A stretch of 61,817 bases of DNA from contig JAFZTV010000107.1 of NCBI GenBank assembly GCA_017618625.1, forward strand, positions 1-61,817, written 5' to 3'. This DNA comes from Bacteroidales bacterium (lineage in GTDB: Bacteria; Bacteroidota; Bacteroidia; Bacteroidales; P3). A model generated the notes under the pieces. It made no database searches, was not told the origin of the DNA, and saw nothing but the letters and a program-made list of their open reading frames with translations. Position numbers and translations under genes: made by a program. This document shows positions 7,848 to 15,967 of this stretch, piece after piece (positions within the stretch are counted from its first letter, which is position 1; every line of letters begins with the position of its first letter).

Positions 7848-8549
7848 TCACTCTGCGGCACCGGCAAGCACTACCGCTATCTCGCCCTTCACCTCTTTGG
7901 CTTTGAAGTGGGTGAGGGCCTCGTTGATAGTGCCACGGAACACCTCTTCGTGGAGTTTGCTCAGCTCTCGGCATACGGCCACCTGGCGCTCGCCGCCGCA
8001 GGCTTCGCCCAGTTCTTCGAGTAGCTTGACCAATCGGTAGGGGCTTTCATATAGTATGCTGGTACGTTCCTCGCCAGAAATGCGCTCGATGGCCGTGTGG
8101 CGTCCTTTCTTGTGGGGCAGGAAGCCTTCGAACACGAACCGGTCGCACGGCAAGCCGGACGACGCCACCGCAGGTATCAGAGCCGTGGCTCCGGGCAGGC
8201 ACTCGACCTCGACGCCGTTCTTCAGCGCTTCTCGGGTCAGCAGGAATCCGGGGTCGCTGATGCCTGGGGTGCCGGCATCGGTGACGATGGCCATTGAGAC
8301 CCCGGCCACAAGCCGCTCAACCAAGGCGTCCACCCGTCCATGTTCGTTGAACATGTGGTAGCTCTCCAACGGTGTCTCTATGCCGTAGTGTTGCAGCAGT
8401 TTGCGGCTTGTCCGTGTGTCCTCGGCCAGGATTACGTCAACGGACTTTAAAACCTCGACGGCACGATAGGTCATGTCGCCGAGGTTTCCTATAGGAGTGG
8501 GAACGAGATATAATTTTGAACTATGAATTTCGAATTTCGAACTATCCAT
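7848..8549 (-). CDS. rsmI: 16S rRNA (cytidine1402-2'-O)-methyltransferase
   Basis: A 233-residue tetrapyrrole-methylase-fold enzyme that methylates the 2'-O of C1402 in 16S rRNA. The RsmI motifs are clear: LVPTPIGNLGDMTYRAVEVLK near residue 15, AEDTRTSRKLL, VTDAGTPGISDPG (residues about 90-103) and LPCDRFVFEGFLP. The first 12 residues (MDSSKFEIHSSK) come from AAATTTCG/AAATTC-type heptad DNA that runs into the gene, and no other start precedes the conserved core. A second, distinct member of the same fold lies at 29476-30183. Confidence 0.94.
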   Translation of the reverse strand: MDSSKFEIHSSKLYLVPTPIGNLGDMTYRAVEVLKSVDVILAEDTRTSRKLLQHYGIETPLESYHMFNEHGRVDALVERLVAGVSMAIVTDAGTPGISDPGFLLTREALKNGVEVECLPGATALIPAVASSGLPCDRFVFEGFLPHKKGRHTAIERISGEERTSILYESPYRLVKLLEELGEACGGERQVAVCRELSKLHEEVFRGTINEALTHFKAKEVKGEIAVVLAGAAE

Positions 8550-8622
8550 CTCAACATTCAGATTACGAATTTTGAATAATCCATTTCAATGTTCAAAATT
8601 CAACATTCAAAATTGTAATTAC
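8505..8622. repeat. Heptad spacer overlapping the rsmI start, AAATTC family
   Basis: Phrases such as TTTTGAA, TTTCGAA and TTCAAAA with period 7 occupy the whole yebC-rsmI spacer and continue into the first codons of rsmI. Confidence 0.8.
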
Positions 8623-9359
8623 TCTTCCTCGAAGTCGTCGGGTATCTCCATGTCGTGGAAGACGTTCGTCACATCGTCGTCCTCTTCGAGCATGCTGATG
8701 ACCTTCAGCACCTTGCGCATCGACTCCTCGTCAATCTGGCGGGTGGTGTTCGGTATGCGCTGGAGTTCGGCGCTCTCGCACTCTATCTTCATGTCCTCGA
8801 GCATCTTCACCATGTTGCCGAAGTCCTCGTAGGCGGTGTAGAGGGTGATGTATTCGTCATCCACCTCCATCTCTTCGAGACCGCCGTCGATAAGGGTCAT
8901 CTCAAGCTCTTCGATGTTCATCTCGGGTTTGCGGGGGATTACGAACACGCCCTTGCGGGTGAACAGGAAGCTCAGCGAGCCGTTGGTCTCCAGGGTGCCG
9001 CCGAATTTGTTCATGATGGCACGCACGTTGGCTACGGTACGCATGTTGTTGTCTGACAGACATTCGATGAAAAGGGCTATGCCGTGGTTGGCATGGCACT
9101 CGAAGGTTATCTCCTGAAGCACGGCGGCATCCTTGTCGCTGGCCTTGTTGATGGCACGCATCAGGGTGTCTTTCGGCATGTTGCAGCCGCGGGCATTCTG
9201 GATCAAAAGGCGCAGACGGGGGTTGCTGTCGGGGTCGGGACCGCTTTCACGGACGGCCACTGCCACCTCTTTCAAAATCTTGGAATACTGTTTGGAACGC
9301 TTTGCGTCGGCAGCGCCCTTTGCCCTCTTGATTTTTGACCATTTGTTGTGTCCTGACAT
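8619..9359 (-). CDS. yebC: YebC/PmpR family protein
   Basis: A 246-residue protein opening with MSGHNKWSKIKRAKGAADAK, the invariant N-terminus of the YebC family, and carrying NARGCNMPKDTLMRAI near residue 55. Family members act as DNA-binding regulators or as ribosome-associated factors that relieve proline stalling. Length and motif order are normal. It lies between trmB and rsmI in a leftward run of translation-related genes. Confidence 0.95.
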   Translation of the reverse strand: MSGHNKWSKIKRAKGAADAKRSKQYSKILKEVAVAVRESGPDPDSNPRLRLLIQNARGCNMPKDTLMRAINKASDKDAAVLQEITFECHANHGIALFIECLSDNNMRTVANVRAIMNKFGGTLETNGSLSFLFTRKGVFVIPRKPEMNIEELEMTLIDGGLEEMEVDDEYITLYTAYEDFGNMVKMLEDMKIECESAELQRIPNTTRQIDEESMRKVLKVISMLEEDDDVTNVFHDMEIPDDFEEE

Positions 9360-9395
9360 AATTACAATGTTTTATTTAGTTATTATTTAGTTATT

Positions 9396-10058
9396 TCACA
9401 TTCTGAATTTGATGTACGTTATCGGCTTTCCCTCGGCGAGGAACATCTTTTCGTAGAAGGTCTGCGTCAGCTTCGCTTCACCGTTGTAAGAGGTGTCGGC
9501 ATAGAGGTCGGAGGTGTGGTATTCCACCGTGTAGCCAGCCGGCGCTATGACCTCGTCCATCGTGAAGTTGTAAAGCTCCTGCGAGTCGGTCTTCAGGTGG
9601 ATGGGAGCCCCGGGTGTCAGAAACTGACGGTAGTAGCCCAGGAAACGTTCGCATGTGAGGCGTTTCAGCGGTTTCTTCGGCTGTGGGTCGGGGAAGGTTA
9701 TCCATATCTCGCTGGCCTCGTTCTGGTCGAAAAAACGATTGATGAGCTCGATGCGTGTGCGTACAAACGCCACGTTGCCCATCGCCTCCTCGGTGGCTGT
9801 CTTGGCACCACGCCACAGACGTGCGCCTTTGATGTCGAAGCCGATGTGGTTGCGCTCGGGGTGCAGACGGGCAAGCGCTATCGTGTAGTCGCCTTTGCCG
9901 CATCCCAGCTCCAGCGTTATCGGGTTGTCGTTGCCGAACCACTCGTTCCAGCGGCCTCGATAGTCGAACCCCTCGTTCTCCAGCTGTTCAAACGACACCT
10001 GGAAAAGGTTTTTGAATGTGAGGTTCTCGGCGAATCGCTCTAACTTGTGGTGCGCCAT
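9396..10058 (-). CDS. trmB: tRNA (guanine46-N7)-methyltransferase
   Basis: A class I SAM-dependent methyltransferase of about 220 residues. LELGCGKGDYTIALA (near residue 50) is the SAM-binding motif, and IWITFPDPQPKKPLKRLT is the TrmB signature around the catalytic Asp. The ATG at 10058 (MAHHKLERF) is preferred; an in-frame ATG three codons upstream is less likely. It follows the SPOR-domain gene by 27 nt, so co-transcription is probable. Confidence 0.95.
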   Translation of the reverse strand: MAHHKLERFAENLTFKNLFQVSFEQLENEGFDYRGRWNEWFGNDNPITLELGCGKGDYTIALARLHPERNHIGFDIKGARLWRGAKTATEEAMGNVAFVRTRIELINRFFDQNEASEIWITFPDPQPKKPLKRLTCERFLGYYRQFLTPGAPIHLKTDSQELYNFTMDEVIAPAGYTVEYHTSDLYADTSYNGEAKLTQTFYEKMFLAEGKPITYIKFRM

Positions 10059-10085
10059 CGATAACAAATTACTGTTTACTGACCA

Positions 10086-12599
10086 CTAAAAACTCTTTAT
10101 CGAGAGGTCGCCGTCGTACCACTCTTTTGCCTTGCGGTATTTCTCCTCGGCCTGGGTGCGTGTGCTGGCACTGCCCATGCTGACGTAGTAGCCGTGGTTA
10201 ATCTCGATGATGTAGGCGTTGCAGCCGTAGCCTTTCAGGCGGTCAACCATCTTCTGTGCGGTGTTGGCGTTGGTGTAGAATCCGGCTATCAGGTCGAATC
10301 CCTGACGCGACTTCTTCTCGGTCTTAATCACCGGAGGTGCAGGCGGAGCCGGCGGCATCGCCACCGTTGCGTTGTCGGCTTTCAATCCAATCTCTTCGAC
10401 CAAGGTGTTCAGCATGTTGTCGAGGAACGAGCGGTCCAGAATCTCACCCTGCACCATCACTTGTTTCTGACGTCCTTTGTGCATTTTCTTGAAGTCGGCC
10501 AGATAGTCGCTCACATAGTCGTTGCCGGCGAAGAATCGCTCCTCCGAATATCCGCTGTTGTCGTACAGCTCAATCAGGCGGTTCACCGAGTACTGGCGTA
10601 TTCTGTCCATCATGGGGACTTTAGCCGTCGAGTAGTGTTTCTCGTTGAGGTATTTGGTGATGTATCCGCTTACATAGTCGTTTATGGCGTCGGCACGGCT
10701 TTCGATGTCGCCAGGTGTGAACTCAACCAGCTGCTCGCTGAACGAGAAGAGGCATGCATCGGCGTATGATTCGCCTGCCACCGACTGGATGGCGTTGTTG
10801 CCGGTTTTGGCTGCGGCAGTTCCTTCGCCGTTGTCGGACGACTGGCTGGCTTCAGTTTCCTGGCCGCTGTTTGTCACCATTTCGTCGATGTCAAGCACTG
10901 CGGTCTCTTTCTGCTCTTGTTTCATCACGTTGGTGAAGAACCAGTCGTGGGCGGGTTTTGCAAAATCGGGTTTGCCGAACCAGATGGCGGCACAAGCCAG
11001 GAGAAGCAGCAACAGCAGGACAATCAGTATCCACAGCCATGCCTTCCCTTTCTTCTTGCCTTTTTCGCCTTTCTTCTCTTCTTTGGCGTCGAATGTCACC
11101 TCTGGCACTGCCAGCGGGTCGGCCACTGCTGCCTGTTTCTTCGCCTGTTTGGCGGCTTTGCGAGCTTCTTTCTCCTGTTTTTTCATTGCTTTCTTTGCTT
11201 CTTTTTCTGCTTTTTTCTTCGCCTCCTTGTCGGCTTTCTCTTGCAATTCTTTTGCCTTCAGGGCTTCTTTGTCGGCAATCTCTTTTGCTTTCAATGCCTC
11301 TTTCTCGGCTTTCTCTTTTGCTTTCATAGCTTCTTTCTCGGCCTTCTCCTTGGCCTCTTGTGCTTCCTTCTCGGCTTTCAGGGCCTCTTTCTCTGCCTTG
11401 ACTTTTGCTTCCATCTCTTCTTTCTCTGCTTTTTCCTTGGCCTTCTGAGCCTCTCTCTCGGCCTTCTCCTTAGCCTCTTGTGCTTCCTTCTCGGCTTTCA
11501 GGGCCTCTTTCTCTGCCTTGGCTTTTGCTTCCATTTCCTCTTTCTCTGCTTTTTCCTTTGCTTTCTGAGCCTCTCTCTCGGCCTTTTCCTTAGCCTCCTG
11601 GGCTTCCTTCTCGGCTTTCTCTTTTGCCTTCAGTTCTTCCCTCTCTCGTTTCTCTTCGGCTTTGCGGGCCTCAAGTTCCTCTTTTTCCTGACGTTCACGA
11701 GCCTTTTGTTCCTCTCTCTCAGCCTTTGCACGGGCTTCCTGCTCCTCCTTTTCGGCTTTCTCACGGGCTTTCTGCTCCTCTTTCAAGCGGCGTTCCTCGG
11801 CCTTGCGGGCTTCCATCGCCTCTTTCTCCAGACGGGCTTTCTCTTTCAACGCCTCTTTCTCGGCTTGTGCCTGCTTCTCGATGTCTTCAGGCAGGGACTC
11901 TCCGTCGGCGCGTTTGGCGTCGTCCTGCTCACGTATGGCGGCTTCGCGTGCTTCGCGTTCTTTGTCTTTCTCTTCCTGTTTGATGCGTTTCATCTCCTCT
12001 TTCACAAGGCGCTCACGCTCTCTCACCTCTTGTGGTGTCAGTTCGACGGTTTCGTTGCCTTTCAGTATGTCGGTGCCACCAACGATGTCGGCCACGCCTG
12101 CGAGTCGCTCAGCCTGTGCCGCTGCCTGCTGTTTGCGGGCTGCCGCCTCTTCTCTCTTCACGGGGTCGAATATTGCAAACGGGTCGTCGTTAGCCTCGTT
12201 CTTGTATGTCTTGATGCCTGCCAGCGGCACTGCATCCTCACTGGACAGCACCTTAGAGGCGAAGCTCTTGTTGCCGTCCTGAAGCTGGATATCGCCCAGC
12301 TCGCCGATGGTCACTTTGCCGTCGTTGGCCAGTTTCTCGCTCAGCACTTCGGAATAGTTGCGAAGCATCTGTTTTGCTACATCGGTGCCGATACACTCGG
12401 TGTTGGCGATGTATGCGACGAATTCTTCGTTGCCGGATGTGCGGGGGTCGAAGTTTACTACAGTTCTCGTGGGGTAGAATGTGGCGCTGGCTTCGTCGAA
12501 GTGGGCGTTGTCGATAACTGATTTCCATGTCCCGATGCCGGGAATCTCAACGGTTTTGCCTTTCTGCAAACATTCTACGATGTAATCTGTAATATTCAT
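10086..12599 (-). CDS. HU-CCDC81/SPOR-domain membrane protein with a long coiled coil
   Basis: An 837-residue protein. Residues about 1-135 fit the HU-CCDC81 pair found in Bacteroidota. Residues about 187-490 are a charged K/E/A coiled coil, 521-541 is one transmembrane helix preceded by a basic GEKGKKKGK stretch, and the C-terminal 80 residues (FDLIAGFYTNANTAQKMV to YYVSMGSA) are a SPOR domain that would bind denuded peptidoglycan in the periplasm. The N-terminal DNA/protein-binding half would be cytoplasmic, so the protein could link the chromosome or a cytoplasmic partner to septal cell wall. The coil holds two near-identical 40-residue units (331-370 and 371-410, one A/V difference). It is much longer than typical relatives. 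Confidence 0.88.
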   Translation of the reverse strand: MNITDYIVECLQKGKTVEIPGIGTWKSVIDNAHFDEASATFYPTRTVVNFDPRTSGNEEFVAYIANTECIGTDVAKQMLRNYSEVLSEKLANDGKVTIGELGDIQLQDGNKSFASKVLSSEDAVPLAGIKTYKNEANDDPFAIFDPVKREEAAARKQQAAAQAERLAGVADIVGGTDILKGNETVELTPQEVRERERLVKEEMKRIKQEEKDKEREAREAAIREQDDAKRADGESLPEDIEKQAQAEKEALKEKARLEKEAMEARKAEERRLKEEQKAREKAEKEEQEARAKAEREEQKARERQEKEELEARKAEEKREREELKAKEKAEKEAQEAKEKAEREAQKAKEKAEKEEMEAKAKAEKEALKAEKEAQEAKEKAEREAQKAKEKAEKEEMEAKVKAEKEALKAEKEAQEAKEKAEKEAMKAKEKAEKEALKAKEIADKEALKAKELQEKADKEAKKKAEKEAKKAMKKQEKEARKAAKQAKKQAAVADPLAVPEVTFDAKEEKKGEKGKKKGKAWLWILIVLLLLLLLACAAIWFGKPDFAKPAHDWFFTNVMKQEQKETAVLDIDEMVTNSGQETEASQSSDNGEGTAAAKTGNNAIQSVAGESYADACLFSFSEQLVEFTPGDIESRADAINDYVSGYITKYLNEKHYSTAKVPMMDRIRQYSVNRLIELYDNSGYSEERFFAGNDYVSDYLADFKKMHKGRQKQVMVQGEILDRSFLDNMLNTLVEEIGLKADNATVAMPPAPPAPPVIKTEKKSRQGFDLIAGFYTNANTAQKMVDRLKGYGCNAYIIEINHGYYVSMGSASTRTQAEEKYRKAKEWYDGDLSIKSF
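11370..11609 (-). repeat. 120-bp tandem duplication in the coiled-coil region
   Basis: Two adjacent 120-bp units encode the 40-residue repeats at residues 331-370 and 371-410 of the SPOR-domain protein. They are nearly identical, pointing to recent duplication. Less exact units continue on both sides. Confidence 0.88.
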
Positions 12600-12619
12600 A
12601 TTTTGAGCTTTTTTGAGTT

Positions 12620-13381
12620 CTATCTTGTTTCTTGTTCAAGTCTTTGTCTTGCGATGGCGAGGTCTTCGGGCGTGTCGATGCCGATGTTCTCGCAATCTGT
12701 TTCGACCACCGTTATCGGGTAGCCTTGCTCCACCCAGCGCAGCTGCTCCAGCTTCTCGCAGGCTTCAAGCGGCGACTCTTCCAAACTCATGATGTCGTCC
12801 AATATGTCGGTGCGGTAGGCGTAGATGCCGATGTGTTTGAGATAGTCGTGCTTTTCGAGCCATTGCGAACGCTCGCAGTCGCGCAAATACGGTATCGGGG
12901 TGCGGCTGAAATACCTTGCATCGCCCCAAATGTCGGTGACGACCTTTACGTTGTTAGGCGACATCAGTTCCTCCTCGGTGGTTATCTTTTTTGCCAGCGT
13001 TGCTATCTTGGTGTTTTCGTCATTAAATGCCGCCAGCAGAGTTTCTATCTGCTCTTTGTTGACAAACGGTTCGTCGCCCTGCACATTCACCATCACATCA
13101 TACTTTTTGCCTGCGGCTTTCAGTTTGTTCACCACCTCGTAGCAGCGTTCGGTGCCGCTGTGGTGGTCGGAGCGTGTCATCACGCAGTTTCCGCCAAACC
13201 GTTCGACAGCTTCTTTTATCCTGTCGTCGTCGGTGGCCACGCAAACATAGTCGATACACTCTATCGAGCTGACACCTCTATACACCCATTCCACCACGGG
13301 CTTTCCTCCCAGGTCGGCCAGCGGCTTGCCGGGAAAACGCGTCGAGGCGTAGCGTGCAGGTATGATTGCGATTGTTTTCAA
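12620..13381 (-). CDS. kdsB: 3-deoxy-manno-octulosonate cytidylyltransferase
   Basis: A 253-residue CTP-dependent enzyme that activates Kdo for lipopolysaccharide. IIPARYASTRFPGKPLADLGGKP (near residue 5) and NVQGDEPFV (near residue 98) are diagnostic, and SDHHSGTERCYEV is the CMP-Kdo synthetase signature. The start is TTG at 13381, because the upstream ATGs lie in the repeat and are out of frame. The spacer to the kinase gene upstream is CATATCAA-type repeat. The Kdo transferase waaA is far away at 38.7 kb. Confidence 0.96.
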   Translation of the reverse strand: MKTIAIIPARYASTRFPGKPLADLGGKPVVEWVYRGVSSIECIDYVCVATDDDRIKEAVERFGGNCVMTRSDHHSGTERCYEVVNKLKAAGKKYDVMVNVQGDEPFVNKEQIETLLAAFNDENTKIATLAKKITTEEELMSPNNVKVVTDIWGDARYFSRTPIPYLRDCERSQWLEKHDYLKHIGIYAYRTDILDDIMSLEESPLEACEKLEQLRWVEQGYPITVVETDCENIGIDTPEDLAIARQRLEQETR

Positions 13382-13384
13382 AGG

Positions 13385-13416
13385 TTCAAAGTTAACATAT
13401 CAACATATCAACATCT
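13385..13416. repeat. Octamer spacer AACATATC
   Basis: Three AACATATC-like units fill the gap between the deoxynucleoside kinase stop and the kdsB start. Same family as 1-118. Confidence 0.8.
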
Positions 13417-14030
13417 CACGAAAACAGGCTGTTAAACTCTGCGTCAATCTTGTTGATGACCGTACCCAGGTCTTCGGGGTTGTCGGCGAAGTTTATCTCC
13501 TCCACGTCAAGTATCATCAGTTTGCTGCGGTTGTACTCCGCAATCCAGTCTTCGTAGCGCTGGTTCAAGCTGGTGAGGTAATCAAGCCTTATTCCGCTCT
13601 CGTAGTCGCGTCCGCGTTTCTGTATCTGCTTTATCAGCGTCGGCACGTCGCCACGCAGGTATATCAGCAAATCGGGCGGTTGCACAAACGAGTTCAGCAG
13701 CTCGAACAGCTGTATGTAGTTGTCGAAGTCTCTCGTGTTCAGAAGTCCCATCGCATGCAGGTTCGGAGCGAAGATGTAGGCGTCCTCATACAGCGTGCGG
13801 TCCTGTATGATGTTCGGGTTTTCCTTGCGTATATCGACCAGCTGTTTGAACCGCGTGTGAAGGAAATAGACGTGCATGTTGAACGCCCAGCGCCGCATGT
13901 CCTCGTAAAAGCTGTTCATGTACGGATTGTTCCCGCTTTCATACACCGGCCGGTAGCCGTAGTGTTTCGCCAAAAGTTTCGTCAACGTAGTCTTTCCCGA
14001 CCCGATGTTTCCCGCAATAGCAATGTGCAT
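13416..14030 (-). CDS. Deoxynucleoside kinase
   Basis: A 204-residue P-loop kinase of the deoxynucleoside kinase/thymidylate-kinase-like family: GNIGSGKTTL at residues 7-16, the DRTLYEDAYIF motif (the DRx substrate-binding motif) near residue 97, and a lid arginine cluster KRGRDYE. It would phosphorylate a deoxynucleoside for salvage; which base cannot be told. A TATATTTG promoter lies at 14121-14128. It heads the leftward run with kdsB. Confidence 0.88.
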   Translation of the reverse strand: MHIAIAGNIGSGKTTLTKLLAKHYGYRPVYESGNNPYMNSFYEDMRRWAFNMHVYFLHTRFKQLVDIRKENPNIIQDRTLYEDAYIFAPNLHAMGLLNTRDFDNYIQLFELLNSFVQPPDLLIYLRGDVPTLIKQIQKRGRDYESGIRLDYLTSLNQRYEDWIAEYNRSKLMILDVEEINFADNPEDLGTVINKIDAEFNSLFS

Positions 14031-14120
14031 ATATTTATATTTTAATTTTATACTATTATACTATCATAACTTGTTGTCGTACAAACAAATGATGCTTATA
14101 CGTGCAACAAAACCTAACGG

Positions 14121-14128
14121 CAAATATA
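14121..14128 (-). promoter_or_regulatory. TATATTTG promoter core of the deoxynucleoside kinase
   Basis: The minus strand reads TATATTTG about 91 nt before the kinase ATG, in an AT-rich block. Confidence 0.65.
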
Positions 14129-14403
14129 ATATTTTTTTCACATTTAGCAACATAAAATGCTCAACCCTGGATTTCGGCGCCTTCATGGTGTCCCGTCGTA
14201 GGCCTCTATTTCGTGCCGTTGTTGACGTTGTTTTTTACTGCCGTTGCCGCTGGCCTTTCCATATCTTCTCGTCAGCCCTCGCTGTGTTGTATTCGTATCG
14301 AATGATGCCTCAAAACACAAATTCATGCCGTGTTTGTAAGGCTTCCTTGGCTCTGCAAGGTCTATAATCGTGAGTCATCAACTATATAGTCCTCTTTTTT
14401 TGC

Positions 14404-14411
14404 TATCTTTG
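14404..14411 (+). promoter_or_regulatory. TATCTTTG promoter core of the symporter gene
   Basis: TATCTTTG, 27 nt before the ATG at 14438, giving a very short leader. Confidence 0.75.
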
Positions 14412-14437
14412 CAACTTCCTTATACTGACTTTTAATT

Positions 14438-15922
14438 ATGGAACTCACTATACTTATTTGCTTTGCGGTTTACACGGTGTTGCTTTTCGGCGTCATGTGG
14501 CTCACCTCGCGACGCAGTTCCGGCAACGACGCCTTCTTCCGTGGCGGACGTAAGTCGCCGTGGTTTGTGGTCGCCTACGGCATGATTGGCGCCTCGCTTT
14601 CGGGCGTAACTTTCATGTCTGTCCCTGGCGGCGTCTATGGCGGAGCCTTCACCTATATGCCGCTGGTGTTTGGCTATGTGGTGGGTTATGCGGTCATAGC
14701 ATTCCTGCTGCTCCCGCTCTATTACAAGCTCAACCTCACTTCCATCTATACCTACCTTGAACAGCGTTTCGGCTTGGCTTCCGAGCGCACGGGCGCGCTG
14801 TTCTTCATCATCTCGCGTCTGCTGGGTTCCGCTTTGCGTATGTATCTGGTTGTATTCGTACTCTACGAGTTCGTCTTCAAGGAGTGGGGGATGCCTTTCT
14901 GGCTGCCTGCGGTCATTTTCATCGCCATCATTCTTCTCTACACCTTCCGCAGCGGCATCAAGACCGTCGTGTGGACAGACATGCTTCAGACAACTTTCCT
15001 GCTGCTTGCGGCGGCGGTGACGGTGGTGGCGATACTCAACAAGTTGGACATGAGTGTCGGACAGTTGCTGTCGAAAGCGTCCGAGGCGGGCTACACCAAG
15101 ATGTTCGAAACCGACGTGAGCCACCCCAAGTTCTATTGGAAGCAGATTGTCAGCGGTTCTTTCATCACTATCACGATGACAGGACTTGATCAAGACATGA
15201 TGCAGAAAAACCTCACCTGTAAGTCACTCCGCGATGCGCAGAAGAACGTGCTCACTTCGAGTGGCTTGTTTGTCATCGTCAACCTCCTGTTCCTGGCGTT
15301 GGGAGCTGCGCTGCTCTTCTACTCGCAGGAGACGGGCTTTGCGCTGCCTGTGGGCGACAACGGCAACGTGGTGGCCGACAAGATTTTCCCATCGATAGCA
15401 TTTTCGCTTTCGCCGTTCACCGCTGTGGTGTTCGTGCTGGGTATGGTGGCTGCCGGCTATTCCAGCGCCGACGGCACCCTCACGGCTCTCACCACCACCT
15501 TCTGCTACGACTTTCTCGGCTTCGGCCGTCGCCGTGAAGCTTCCGAAAAACGGATGCTTACCATCCGTCGCATCGTCCATGTCTCCTTCGCCTTGCTCTA
15601 CCTCCTGGTCATCATCGCCTTCCGCCCCTTCCACACGCAGTCGCTTATCGACACGCTGTTCGACATCGCCTCGTTCACTTACGGTCCGCTGCTCGGCATG
15701 TATGCCTTCGGACTCTTCACCAAACGCCGTGTGCGTGACTGGTGTGTGCCGGTCATCGCCGTCGTCTCGCCGGTGCTGTGTTACATACTCAAACTCAACT
15801 CACAGCAGTGGTTCGGCGGCTACCAGTTCGGCTTCGAGCTGCTTCTGATTAACGGCTTGATAACATTCATCGGCCTCGTTCTGGCCGGAATAGGGAAGAA
15901 GCAGTCGGGTGCCGATTTTTAG
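14438..15922 (+). CDS. Sodium:solute symporter (SSS family)
   Basis: A 494-residue inner-membrane protein with about 13 transmembrane helices. GASLSGVTFMSVPG near residue 52, the YTYLEQRFG segment near 107 and GYSSADGTLTALTTTF near 340 are typical of SSS-family Na+-coupled transporters. The substrate (sugar, amino acid, sialic acid or other) cannot be told. It is the first gene of a rightward group with the DUF4831 lipoprotein and RNase Z, separated by short heptad spacers. Confidence 0.9.
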   Translation: MELTILICFAVYTVLLFGVMWLTSRRSSGNDAFFRGGRKSPWFVVAYGMIGASLSGVTFMSVPGGVYGGAFTYMPLVFGYVVGYAVIAFLLLPLYYKLNLTSIYTYLEQRFGLASERTGALFFIISRLLGSALRMYLVVFVLYEFVFKEWGMPFWLPAVIFIAIILLYTFRSGIKTVVWTDMLQTTFLLLAAAVTVVAILNKLDMSVGQLLSKASEAGYTKMFETDVSHPKFYWKQIVSGSFITITMTGLDQDMMQKNLTCKSLRDAQKNVLTSSGLFVIVNLLFLALGAALLFYSQETGFALPVGDNGNVVADKIFPSIAFSLSPFTAVVFVLGMVAAGYSSADGTLTALTTTFCYDFLGFGRRREASEKRMLTIRRIVHVSFALLYLLVIIAFRPFHTQSLIDTLFDIASFTYGPLLGMYAFGLFTKRRVRDWCVPVIAVVSPVLCYILKLNSQQWFGGYQFGFELLLINGLITFIGLVLAGIGKKQSGADF

Positions 15923-15967
15923 TTTCAAGTTTTTAGTTTCAAGTCACCTAACAACATCCATCATAGA

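Larger units (their letters stand above)
14031..14437. other. Divergent intergenic region
   Basis: Holds a leftward TATATTTG promoter for the kinase (14121-14128) and a rightward TATCTTTG promoter for the symporter (14404-14411). Between them, about 14160-14370, is a GC-richer stretch with no convincing reading frame on either strand and no repeat. It could be a decayed gene or an unrecognised RNA. I see nothing definite in it. Confidence 0.6.

Noticed and set aside
10917..12521. Long rightward reading frame of 534 codons, rich in Phe and Leu
   Set aside because: It is the antisense image of the K/E/A coiled coil of the SPOR-domain protein, and its composition follows from the reverse complement of Lys and Glu codons.
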